NCBI GenBank assembly: GCA_025403435.1
Contig: CM046338.1
Coordinates: 20,143,141-20,207,140 of the forward strand
Direction of reading: 5' to 3'
Source of the DNA: Artocarpus heterophyllus
Taxonomy: Eukaryota; Streptophyta; Magnoliopsida; Rosales; Moraceae
DNA length: 64,000 nt
In this document: positions 33,013 to 44,800 of the stretch, piece by piece
Numbering within the stretch: position 1 is the stretch's first letter
How the letters are laid out: each line of letters starts with the position of its first letter
Translations under genes and position numbers: made by a program
The notes under the pieces: model-generated
Told to the model about the DNA's origin: nothing
Seen by the model: the letters and a program-made list of their open reading frames with translations, nothing else
Databases searched by the model: none

Positions 33013-36000
33013 TGTAATGACCCTCCCTACGTGGCCGTCACTTAACTTAAACATGTCCATGAACTTAAATATACTTACGAATAAAGTGCAAAAATTTGTG
33101 GAATAATTTTTTTTTTTAAATGGATTCTTGCTGTGGAATCCTTAACATAAAATCTCATAGGAAATAATAACTGTTTCCCAAAACTTAGTAACAAATGATT
33201 TCTTGAAGATAAGGAATTCTCAACATATAATCTTAAAAGATATAATAATCATTTCTCAAAACTTAATTGCATAAACCTAACATAATACATAAAATTCTCA
33301 AACGTGATAATAACGTAATAATAAGCATTACGTTTTAACATAGTTATAATTTCTAAAAGCATGATCCTTTACATAATTCATAACATTAATTTCTTGAAAC
33401 ATAACCATAGAAATTTTCTTGGACATTTCTTTTAAACATAAGAATAATTATTTAACAACTATTATTTTAAAGACATTTCTCAATTTAAATAAAACTATTT
33501 TCAAAACAATTTTAAATTAAATATTAAAATAAAATCCCATTTAAATGCTCTCTAAAACTTTCTTAGCAATTTTTATATATTTTTTGCTTATAATTTTAAC
33601 ATCTTAAAAAAAATAATATATTATTTTCTTAAAGGTAAACCTTCTTAAACTAAACAAAATATAATTTCTTATAACTTAAACTTTTAAGTTTAAGATACTA
33701 ATTTCTTAAAGCTTTTCTTTTAAACTTTCATAATAAATTCATAAAAACATATTCATAAAATTCCTTTCTTAACTTAATGTAAAACCCCAATAATCCTTTG
33801 CAATTCCAAATGAGCATATAATTTTCTTTCTTACAAATTTCGTGCATTTGTTGCATTATCTATTGCAACATTTTTAAACTTAAAATCCTCTAGACCAAGG
33901 TTGCGTAATCACAAGCTCAGTTTTTAAAACATAATTACGTAAATTATTTACTTATTCATATGCACATAATTTTCGTAAAGTGTAAGCATACGAAATTTCG
34001 TAAAATAAAACATGCATAAATTTGTAAAATAATAATGCAAAAATATTACATTGCGTGAGCGGTATCTATTCCCATCTTCATCATTCCTCCGCCGCTCAGC
34101 ACTGCCCATCAAGTGCCGCTGACTAGTTTTTCTTACCTACAGCATGAACATACTTAAATGAGCTTTCGCTCAGCAAGTAGGAAATTAGCCTCACAAAACA
34201 TAATTAAAAATCATTTTAATAAAAATTGGCATGAGCATTTTATGCTTGCTTATCAACTTGATTTATACTTAATTATTTAAGCTGTAACTTATCTTCTTAC
34301 TTTGGGCCTGAGTGATCGTACCAGTTGTGCGCGAGTCTTGCGAAGTTAGGGTTTGCGAGGTCCCAACGACACCAAGATCATTCATTTCTTTAACATGGAG
34401 CCTCCCTGTGGGTCGGGAGGTGGGTACGACACCCTTAACTTGTCTCATAAGTTTCACTTGTCTTATTGTGTGTATGCAACATGACTTAACACTACATGAC
34501 ATCACAATTTCGTAACTCATGAATCGTAAATCATAATCATACTTGACTTGAAGGTGATTAAACAATATAATTTAATTATTGCATACATCACACATTAATC
34601 ATGTCATTATCATCATAGCATTTCACATCACGTCATAACATAACATATCACATTATAACATAACATATCACATCATAACATATAACAGTGTAATAAATCA
34701 CTGATCATGCATCTTTATAAATTTTTTGAAAATATTTAAAATTAATTTATTTTTAAAACTATTCATACTGTAGGCAAAATTTCTACTTACCTGGACTCCG
34801 AGCTATACGGGTCCAATTGCATCTCGTTGTATCCACAGTCTACGTTGCATCCTCAACAGTGCTCCTCGGACCACTATGGATGGCTAGGAATGATCCATGG
34901 AGATTTATTATTGTTGAAAACATCATTTTGGACTCCGTTACTGCAGTCTGAGTTGCTTCGATCTACGTGCGTTGGTACCATATGATTTTTATCAGAGTAG
35001 AATTAGCTCAAACGAAGATCACCATCACATTCAGAGCGTTGAAATGAGTCGGGAGGCGGTCTCAGATCATCGATCGGAGGTCCGGATCACAAAAACCCAA
35101 AGTGGCCATTGATCGACCGTTGACCGCCACCGTTGGGCTCTGTTGGTGGCTGGGCTCGAGCCTACCCTCCCTAATTTGACCCTTCTGAGTCCAATGGCGG
35201 TGTCAATTTTACCCAGTTCGGCTCTAACCATGCAAATTGGGGCTCAAAGTTGGCGGCAAGAGTGGAGACTTTGATCTCCTATCTCCGATGGATCTACCAT
35301 GAAATCGAGTTGGGGGTTTTGTTCCCCGTAGCTCTCTGAACATTTCCCTCTAATGGTGGCACTCGACATGGCGTGGAACGGCGGCTCCACCTCCTCACGG
35401 CGGTGTTAGGCGATGGGTCATGGGTCTTCGACGATCGGTGGCCGTTTTGTGAAATTGAGGAGTTGATTTTCCTCCTCTTAACCCTCTGAACGTGACTGCC
35501 TCTCCAATTTGACCCAACAGCGGCAGAATGGCCAAAATCACGTTCTCACGATGGCTCCACGACGAGGACGATGGAATTTTTGGCGACAGGTGAGGTTTTC
35601 CAACAATTGATTGGGGCCTTTTGCTCACCGACGCCCTCTAATTCTTTTGGTCCGAGCGGTGTCAATCAATGACGTCGGTGACAGCAAGATCGCAGGGTGG
35701 CACGACGGCAGGAATGGGGCAGCTCTGCCATTTTGCTATAGCTGAAATTGAGCTGGGTGATTGGTGCCTTCTTGTTCCTCTCATCAATCTGAGTCCGTGG
35801 ACACCAAGATCACGTCGATTGGTGGTCAGATGATGAAGAAATCACACCGGGAAGATTGGGCTTTTTTGCCATTCTGGCTAGCGCGTGTGGCCTCCTCTGG
35901 TGGAGTTGTGGGTGGCACGGCATACTGTCAGACTTAGCTTCTTGAGATCTTTCCGATGGTGTAGCAGGTGTCGAAAATGGAGGCCGGATTCTTGGACTTA

Positions 36001-37447
36001 GTTTGAGGAGAGGGAGAGTAGAGAGAGAGAGGCTGATTTGCAATTAGCTGATTTTTTTTTTTTGGTCATGTATTTATAGACCATTTTGTGGTCTATACAG
36101 TCTAAACCGTGCAGTATCGGGTAGATCAAATTTGATCCATAACTTTAAATTTCTGTAAACATAATTATACTTTTAAAAACTGTAATTTATTTGCACTCTA
36201 AAGATAATCACATAAATTTCTAATTTTCTTGTTGTATTATTGTGTTACTAAAATATTCATATTGACATAAAAATCATTTTCATAAATTTATCCATACTAT
36301 ATGGATTTTGTGATTTAATTTTAGTACAATAAACTTTGATACATTTATCTTCAAAACCGATGGTTAACTTTTTTCACAACTATATACATATATATGTATA
36401 TATGTATATGAATTTTAAGAAAGATATTATGTATTTAAAACTTTGCTCAATATAATTATTTTATTATTATAATAATTATTATTAATTATTATTATTATTT
36501 TTATTATTTTACTTTTAAAACTTTAAAATTTATAACATATAATTCTCATTAAAAATTTTCATATTGTAAACTTCAAATTTCATTATGAAAAAAATAGTTG
36601 TAATTTTGTAAAAGTTTTGTAAATTAAATTGACTATCTAAGTCAATTTAATTTAAAATTTCAAACTTAGCACAATCTCGTGCTTTATGGATATAACACGA
36701 ATTACTTCTTGTAAAGAGCCATATATGGGTCCACGTCTTAGCAATAAATCAACATTTGTGGACCCCATCAACGCCCTTTTTCTTCTTTACTATTACTATG
36801 ACAATTGTTATTATTATTATTGTCTTTACAATAATAATAATAAACTTTACGTAATTATTAATGTGTATAATAATTAACCATACACATTCAAAATATTGGA
36901 ATTCTTGAATTTCCAATGATTCATATAACTTGCTTGAAATTCTTATCTTTATGATCTTCTTAAATTTCAAGATCAATTATAGTAAAACATGTCATAAATC
37001 TTGCACACTTAACTTGGTGCTCACCATTTTCTAAATTATGGCATGGAGCTCATGATCACCATTGATCTTAGTAAGTTGAAATTTTCATTTTTTGTCAAGT
37101 AATCCCAATTTAAACATTTTAATTGAGATTCTTATAACAATCACTTCCTTGGCTCGTACATGAAATCAATAAATCATAAACTTTTAATTTAGCACATTAA
37201 ATAATTATTTTTAATTATTTTAATATACTATCATAACATTACATTGTTACATGTTTCATAAATAAAGCACATAAATTTCTGTATTTATAACATTATTTAT
37301 TTCTAAGGTCTTATGGCTAGTAAAACCTTCAAATTTGCATGTTAATAAATGCTCAACTTGTACTTTCTCAAGTACTTAGCTTAGTAATGATAGAAAAATC
37401 CTCAATTAATCATACTTATTAATTTCTGGATTTTTCCAATCATTACA
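33013..37447 (-). repeat. 3' LTR (4435 bp) of the large retrotransposon
   Basis: Nearly collinear with 44801-49269. One clear length difference is a ~60-bp segment present near 48838-48900 and absent near 37070. A TATA box (TATAAATA on minus, 36078-36071) is followed by a CT-rich leader. That puts U3 at about 1.4 kb and leaves some 3 kb of R/U5. Open frames at 34269-34565, 35395-35628 and 35810-36043 recur, with changes, in the other LTR and are not recognisable genes. Confidence 0.92.
36071..36078 (-). promoter_or_regulatory. TATA box of the 3' LTR
   Basis: TATAAATA on the minus strand followed about 30 bp later by a CT-rich stretch (36000-36040) that looks like a plant TSS region. The same arrangement is at 47845-47852 in the other LTR. 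Confidence 0.55.
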
Positions 37448-37460
37448 ATCTACCCACCTT
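37448..37460 (-). other. Polypurine tract of the large retrotransposon
   Basis: Minus strand reads AAGGTGGGTAGAT directly before the LTR start TGTAATG, a typical plus-strand primer tract. Confidence 0.75.
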
Positions 37461-40400
37461 ATAAAATTTTTGTCCTTGAAAATTGAGATAAACTAGGGGT
37501 ATCCTATGGCTTCGTATCCTAATCTCATAGGATTTTCTTTCTTTCTTTTGACAACTTTTGCCCCAAAATCTTGACATGGAAGTTTTTCCTTGCTTTTTTG
37601 AAGCTATTCTTTCTCTTTTTTCAAGACTTGTACTTATCCTATTTCGCATCTTAGGTTGCGTATTTGCCTCCAGATCATGATCTGGTACATAGAAACTGGC
37701 CAGTAAGTTTCTCTTCTTATTGCTTACTCTATAGGTCTTTATCATATAGTCTTCCTAGACTAGTGATAATGACTGTCTGAAACATGTTTATCTACTTGTT
37801 TTAAAACTTCTAAGGGTTTATAACATTTACGCTTATCCTTTCATATCTCTCTTGAACTTGTCTTGCCTCTCCTCGAGGTGCGAGAAAAAAGAAATTCATT
37901 CCCATTTTTCATATTTGTAGGGTTTCTCTTCGTTTTGCTCACATGACCTTTATGGTGGTCATGGAAAATTTCTAAGTTATGCTTGATTATCTAAATCACT
38001 CTCACGATTTGTAATCGAAATTAGCATATCTTATGATAATTTTCTTCTAGTTTCTTAAAGGCAAATTGGAGATTTTATCTTTCTCCCAATGGAAAACCTC
38101 ATGGTGATACTATATAATGAGGGGCATTATATCCCCAAACATATGGAGATCGTACCATATAGTCTCCTTGGGTAGGCTTATTCTATACATTTTAGCATAC
38201 TATTGTGACATATCGAGGTAATAGATTCTCATAGTGTATGAAATCATACTATCGATTCCCTTTACTTATACTTACCCTAGAATCTAGGACATGCTACTAT
38301 AGCATATCATAAGAACTTAGGTAGTTTTATGGTTTTCACGGCCCATTTATGGGTAAGAAATCATTTTCGGTCTAAATCTTATGCTACTGAGTGGGGTATG
38401 CTCTTCCAAAGGAGCAAAACTATATTATCTCCTTTAACCTATAAAAAGGTTCATTAGAGTCTAGTATATGTTCTACCCACTTTAGGATTGAAATTCTACT
38501 CTTTTGAGCACCTATTTTCATAGAAAATCATGTCATTCTAGCGTTAACTGTTCCAACTTGTTCAATGGTATAATCCTATGTGTATCATCTTACTGTATTT
38601 TACAATTCGTAAAGCTTATCTCTTATTCAGGATTCTAATCAACCTTGTTTCCACTATGGAAACATTCATGATGTAACTTAACTTTCTCTACATGTGAAAG
38701 TTGGCTATGTGTTCCTTCTTTTTAGGCCACTTTAGTGTCCTATATCATTTTAAGGCTTCTTTACTATTTCTATGAAAGGTTGTGTGTATGAATTTATATA
38801 TTATTTATAACTTTCTAAAATACGACAGTCATTTTTGTTTTAATAAAAATCATTTTTTTCTCAACAAAATATTTCATAAACTTCTATTTACTTATTGAAA
38901 ATAGTAGTAATAATTTGCTAAACACATTTTCTTTTTTTCTTTTTTTTGACAATTTAAATCAAATTTTAAACTTGACAAAATTTTGTGCTTTATGAGTAAG
39001 GACCCAAACATGTTTATAATAAAAGAAAAAACTGTTTATGGGTCTTATTTAATCCATAGGTATTTTTAGTATAATATTGATCTCAAGCTATCAGAACCTT
39101 TAACTTAACATGGATGGTCCCTATCTTGGAACTTACTTATTCCTCAAGGATTTGACCATTACATTCTTTAACTTGATTGGTTCATGACAACAAGAGAGTT
39201 CATATTATACTCATGAAAGTTGTAAAAATGCCTTATAGTAAGTGTATTCGTTGGAAAAACGTAAGTTGTAATTTTACATCAAATTAACAAAACATCCTTT
39301 TAAAATATACTACGTTCATATGATGTGATGAAGGGTATACTTATAGGTCATTAGTTTTGATGGCTACAATATTTTATTAGAAAGAAATCTATCGATTTTT
39401 TTTGCATCTATCTTTTAAATGAACAATTTGGACTGGACACCTATTTTCATATGACCTTACTTGAGGTATGCATCTTACTGTGTCGTAATAATTCTAACGT
39501 GTTAACCGTATCACTCTAATCTTGGGTTTGGTCAATATAGCTATATATATATATATATTAGCAATATATATTCTAACTCATCAAATGGCAAATCTTGTCA
39601 GTTCTATCGTGATTGGAAGGGCAATAAGCCTTACTTGTCTACTTTGTAATTCCTAATGTTGAGACGTGCCTATAAAACTATCATAAGATGCACAACTTTA
39701 CTTGGTAGACACTATATGTGTAATCCTCCCTGCATATTATCTCTAATCTTAATATTAGCGCACCTTTTTATTTGGCGTCGGGAGGGGCGTATAAATGGCC
39801 CTAAAACTGCCGCTACGTCCCAAGCCTCGACATCTTACTCTTAAACTTACTAATCATATTGTCCAAACATCATCAGTTCTCTAATTCTTACTATTTATAC
39901 TCTTATCAAGGAGGTCTCATTGATGATCTCGAAGGGGACCACTCCGTCATGTCTATCGTTTCTTGAGGGACTTGCTACCACTTCATAGTCTCAACTTTGG
40001 AGGTCTTTTGCTAAAAGTCCCAGAAAATTTTGATTTACGTTGACATCATAGTTGGGCTTATTTTACGTGCTAAGCACACTTATAATTTTTTTTTAACGAA
40101 ATTAACTTAGAATTACTCCGACCAATTGGCTACATAACTAAGTTTTTCTTAAAAGGTTGAGCAATACTCTCATTAGTATGCTCTACCACTAGTTCTAGAG
40201 GATTCCTCCTCAATATGGCACGTCTTAGCTAGTCAAAGGGTTTTTATTATCCCTATGCCCGTGTTCCGTAGCATCTGTTTCTAGTGAAGGTTCAGTATTT
40301 GACTCTAACGTCTCTGATCTTGCTTATTCCAAGAGTCTTATCTCATCTAAAGACTTCGTTAACTAGAGGGGGAAACCATTTCTACTTGAGATGGCCTTCT

Positions 40401-42080
40401 TAGTTTGGTAGCCTGGATTGTGTAAGCTTATTGCTTCGGCTAAGAATCTTATATTTGCTATCTTAAGCAGACATCTCTGTCTACTTGTCTTAAATTGGTT
40501 CGCTACCTGTTGATGACAAAGGGTCATTTAATGACGTAGTAGACTGTGTTCTTAAAAGAACACATCTACCTGCTTATCTTAAACTAGGCTCTCTAGCTAT
40601 TGATGACTAGATGTCATCGAGTCATATGATGGACTGTATTCTTTTGTTTGAAAATTCCTATTGGTTTCCCTTTGTTATGGTTACTCTATTGGAGTTTTGT
40701 AGCTCTATTATAGGGGTTTGGATTTTGAACCAACCTGTAGTCTTTTCCTCTCTTATTTCTTAACCCAGTATATTAATGACTATATATTGTCATTCTTATT
40801 CTCTTCTAATATCCTTGTGATGTTACTTATATCTCTTGGGTATGTGGAAGCAACTTTGCTTCTTTAAACTCTTCTTATCATGATCTTAACTTCTTATAGG
40901 ATGGTGTTCGACTAATCCACATAACTTTTTTATTGTTTATTCTTTTTTTTTCAATATATATGCATATATATATATATATATTATCTGTGGGTTGGGAAGG
41001 AAATCGTCTCATCCTGAGATTACTATTATGGGGTCTGTTTGGTCGGATACTAGTTTAGAAGTAACCACCCACAGACAGTCTGTGACCTCTGGGAAGTTCT
41101 TCTCTTATACCTTGAACTTCTGCTTATATCCCATTTTTTATAAGGATATGTGTATCTATCCTTACTGAAGCGATGATTCTATGGAATCTATTATTTTATT
41201 ATAATCTAAGACGTTAAGTCCTTAATGGGTTCCTTATGGACTTAATCATGCATATTTATTATGCATTTTATGGTACTTATAAACAATATCATGTTTATAA
41301 TCCAAATAACAAACATCAATCATAACTTCATACACGTATCATACATACATATCATATTTATAAACATATCATACATATTTATGTCATTCATATCATACTT
41401 TCACATGTCCTATTTTCACATTTTATTCATACTCATGTCATGCATATTCTTATCATACATATGCATAACGTTCATACTTGCATATCATGGAGTTGCTATA
41501 CATTTCACTTTTGTTAGCAACTATTTCATATCATATTCATGGGTCATAATGCATACAACAATCATAGTTCGTAACATTCATACATATGTCAATCATACTT
41601 TCATATCATGAAATTGCTAAACCCTTTCTTTGTTAGCAATCTTTGCATATCATAGACCGTTGTTGAGATCGAGACTCGACTCGCCTCTAGTGGGTCACAT
41701 AACATGAAGTTCTTCTTGTCAAAAACTTCTATTGTTCACACATAAATCTTATTTGTATACTATACGTATACTTGCTCAATTATATGGCGTGTCTCACTAC
41801 TAGCCCCGTAGTGGTACTATGCTTATTTATTCTTTTATATCATCTCTGAATCGGATATCGATGTCCTCGTTAATGGTCCAAGCTAGAAAATTCATTCTGA
41901 CTAAGTACTCATTCGTGCTTCGAAGAAATGTCATGACATCCTCGCCTTTGGTGGTAATTCTTTGAGGAAGGCTGCGTTCTTGCGTCCCTTGCGTGTCCTA
42001 TTTATGACTTCCTTTATTCTCATGGCAAAGTGTAGAGTCTTGTCCATCCGCCTATAGAATCGGCTTTTGTGAGGATCTAC
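37461..42080 (-). other. Decayed internal region of the large retrotransposon
   Basis: 4.6 kb without an open frame longer than about 115 codons and without RT, RNase H or integrase motifs that I can recognise on either strand. It contains a two-copy ~100-bp repeat around 40460-40640 (CTACTTGTCTTAAA / CTGCTTATCTTAAA and GATGACAAAGGGTCAT / GATGACTAGATGTCAT). A low-complexity run dominated by CATAT/TCATAC words spans 41260-41640, and its translation makes the 116-residue frame at 41261-41611. Microsatellites occur near 39539 and 40961. Confidence 0.6.
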
Positions 42081-44095
42081 TGTTAGACATGTATGCCCTA
42101 AGGAGTAAAAATGTAATACGTTTTTGGAGACATTTTTATCAATAAAGAATTTATTCATTTATATATGCCAAATCTAGTCCTCTTTACGTTCATATTTGTT
42201 GAATGTATGATAAGCAAACAGTAGTCTGAGACTGTCAGTCTAAACCTTAAGAATTGGGCACATGATGGACTGATTATACGGAAGACACGATTCTTAAGAT
42301 GACAGTCTAAAACATATGATCCGCAATCGAGAGAATAAAGTTGGGCGCTTTATTCATGTAAAGATTGTTATGTTGTCTATATCCCTTTTGGGAGATGGTT
42401 TGTCTTGACCATCGGAGTTGGACTCCGTGAATAGAAACATTGGCGCGTTGTCATAGGTGACGACGTGTTGGATCGGGACATAGAGTGAATTGATTTGGAT
42501 TAATAATTCTGTCTTGGCAAATCGATTCACTTTAGACAGTCATTTGTATTGTATCTTAATCCTGAGATGAATAGTGGGCCCGTTGTCTTGACTTGTGTCT
42601 TTTGATGTGCCAAAGGGTGACACCCACATCTCAATAGTGGTATGCATACCGGTACGTTGGAGGCATGACTCTTGATAGCGTAGACTTGCTATTCATAGAT
42701 ATAGAATCCATAGCTCCTCTTTAGGAGTAATGATACTCTCTTATATGCGTTGTCTTGTAATTGGAAATCTGGAGCGCTCAACCATTTGGATACATAGGTA
42801 TAACCGAATGGTATACTATCTTTGGATGGTAAGTTTTCTAATGGTGAGACAATGGAATGTAAGATAAAAATAATCGGGAAGGTAAGACAGAACTTGTCCT
42901 TAAGCCGATTATGGATGATCATATGGGGATGCGATACACTATGATATGTCATGGAGACTTAGCTACACGAGCTTCGTAATTCTATAAAGTTTGAGAGTGC
43001 AGCTCCAAGCTTTTAGTGGAGTAGCGTTGGAGTTGATAATTGTGAAATGTATATCTGGGATATTGGGTTTCATAATTATCATGAGCTTGAACTTTATAGG
43101 TCCATTTTGGTCCCCTTTGCTAGCTCACAAAGTCCTGTAACGACACAGCGTGCTTTTCCAATAATTGGTGACTTATGTCGGATTTATCAGATTGGTTTAA
43201 AATTTGTAAGAATCAAATAATTCATGTCTGTTTATCAGTTGAATTAATTTTGTAAGAAATTAGTTCAAGATAAACTTGTTGAATTATTGCGATCAGATAA
43301 TTCTTGTCTGTTTATCAGTTGTTTTAATTTTGGACAAATTAGAACAAGATAAACTTGTAGAATTATTGTGAATTGATTTATTTTCTTAGAGATTATCTTG
43401 ATAAAGTTTGTTTTGATCAGATAACTTCTCTATTGGGTTATTTGAATCAAAACTGAGACTTTATCCTTTAGAATCTCGGGTGGAAAATAAAAGATTCGCA
43501 GAGATTTTTTTCTCGGGAGTTCGGCCTGCCGAATGACGTGGTCGGCTTGCCGAACTGGCCTGTTCGGCCTGCCGATCAACGAGAGATAAGATTACGCGTT
43601 TTCACGCGGATCTTATCAGATATTGATATGAACTTGATTCTGTTTCGAGTTTTTGAGACCTAATCTGATACGGACTGACCCCAGGACCAATAGCTATAAA
43701 AAGGGAGTGAGTCTTATGATTTACTCATATCAATTTGAGAGATTAAGAGTGATACTCTTCTAGTGAGCATCTAAAAACTCCCTGAGAGCTTTTGTTCACA
43801 AATCACGAGCACTAGCTTTGGGTTCTCTCTATTGGTTGGAAGGAGAGTCATTGGTGGAAGAGCTGTACGTGTGAGCCCACACTCACTCCGGGTGTGGATA
43901 GAGAATAGCAAAAAAAACCAGTTGGTTGAGGCTCTTCTGGAACATTACTTCTCTACACAGGTTACGGAGGTTCTTCGACACACTGAGGTTAGTAAGATCT
44001 GTTTAATTTATACATATAACATGTCAAACTTGTGTTTTGGAAATTACTCTGATGAAAAAAATTTTAAAATTCTGCTGCGCACTTTGTTTCCAATA
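42081..44095 (+). mobile_element. Copia A-family solo LTR (2015 bp) nested in the large retrotransposon
   Basis: Full-length match to the copia A LTR, starting TGTTAGACATG and ending TTTCCAATA (CA end mutated to TA). Flanks are TCTAC (42076-42080) and TCTGC (44096-44100), a 5-bp target duplication with one mismatch. No internal region is present, so it is a solo LTR. A TATA box is near 43694 and three dyad repeats at about 43518-43577. The open frames 42689-42952 and 43832-44146 correspond to frames in the other family copies and are not genes. Confidence 0.93.
43518..43577. repeat. Dyad repeats in the copia A-family solo LTR
   Basis: Three CT-centred copies (TTCGGCCTGCCGAAT, TCGGCTTGCCGAAC, TTCGGCCTGCCGATC). 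In copia A's own LTR (5462-5498) only two remain. Confidence 0.9.
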
Positions 44096-44100
44096 TCTGC

Positions 44101-44786
44101 TTGTATGCTGCATGAGGGGCAACTTTGGTCATGGGTTGGTAATTAAGCTGTGAAGAACTTGCAGCTTCTTTTCCTTTCTGAGGCGTAACCACCTTGATCG
44201 TAGCTCCTTATTTAATATAGTGGAATGAGGGATAAAATACAAATAAAAGCAAGTCTTGAGAAAAAGCGGAAAGAAGTTTAGAAAATGTCTATTTTGTTAT
44301 CATTTATTTTAATTTTTTTTAACATAATAATTGAAAACGTTACATTAAAATTAGTGAGATTTATTAATCATTTTTTGAAATCTGGAGAAGATTCCGTGCA
44401 ACCTTTAGATCCTCTACCGACTCGTCAATCTACCAATTCTATGGTTGTAAATTCAAATATTCTCGCTTGTATTGTACTTTAAGTGTCGACCATCTCTAAG
44501 CGTTGGTTCGAGCGTTCACGTGATTCTAGGAGTTGTCCTGCTTGCTTAGGAAGTTGGCACCCAATATCGCTTCTCGTGATTTGAGGCATCTTGATGGCTA
44601 AGCTTGGCATTGGACCATAAGAGGACATCTAAAATTGTACTTGCAAGCCGATAACTTGATTGTCCTTACATGAAAAATTGGCACTTATCTTTTAATGTAA
44701 CTTATCTTAACATTTAATTAATATAACTTACTTGGACTATGGTGAAGCAGGCGCGTGACGATGTGAAGTAGAATGGCAGGATACTG
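44101..44786 (-). other. Leader side of the large retrotransposon internal region
   Basis: About 690 bp between the solo copia LTR and the PBS. No gag motif is recognised; the frame at 44285-44482 is short and unremarkable. Nothing else is visible. Confidence 0.5.
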
Positions 44787-44800
44787 GCTCTGATACCAAC
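44787..44800 (-). other. Primer-binding site of the large retrotransposon
   Basis: Minus strand reads GTTGGTATCAGAGC immediately after the LTR end GGTCGTTACA: the initiator-Met tRNA site in near-perfect form. It establishes minus orientation. Confidence 0.9.

Noticed and set aside
34269..36043. Several 60-100 codon frames in the 4.4-kb LTR, with counterparts at 46127-47932
   Set aside because: The recurrence is explained by the LTR duplication. Frames are not equally conserved between the copies and show no known domain.
41261..41611. 116-codon hydrophobic frame resembling a membrane protein
   Set aside because: It consists of I, H, F, S, Y repeats from a CATAT low-complexity tract.
44787..44800. 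Possible tRNA gene fragment (GTTGGTATCAGAGC)
   Set aside because: It is the primer-binding site complementary to tRNA, positioned exactly at an LTR edge. No cloverleaf surrounds it.
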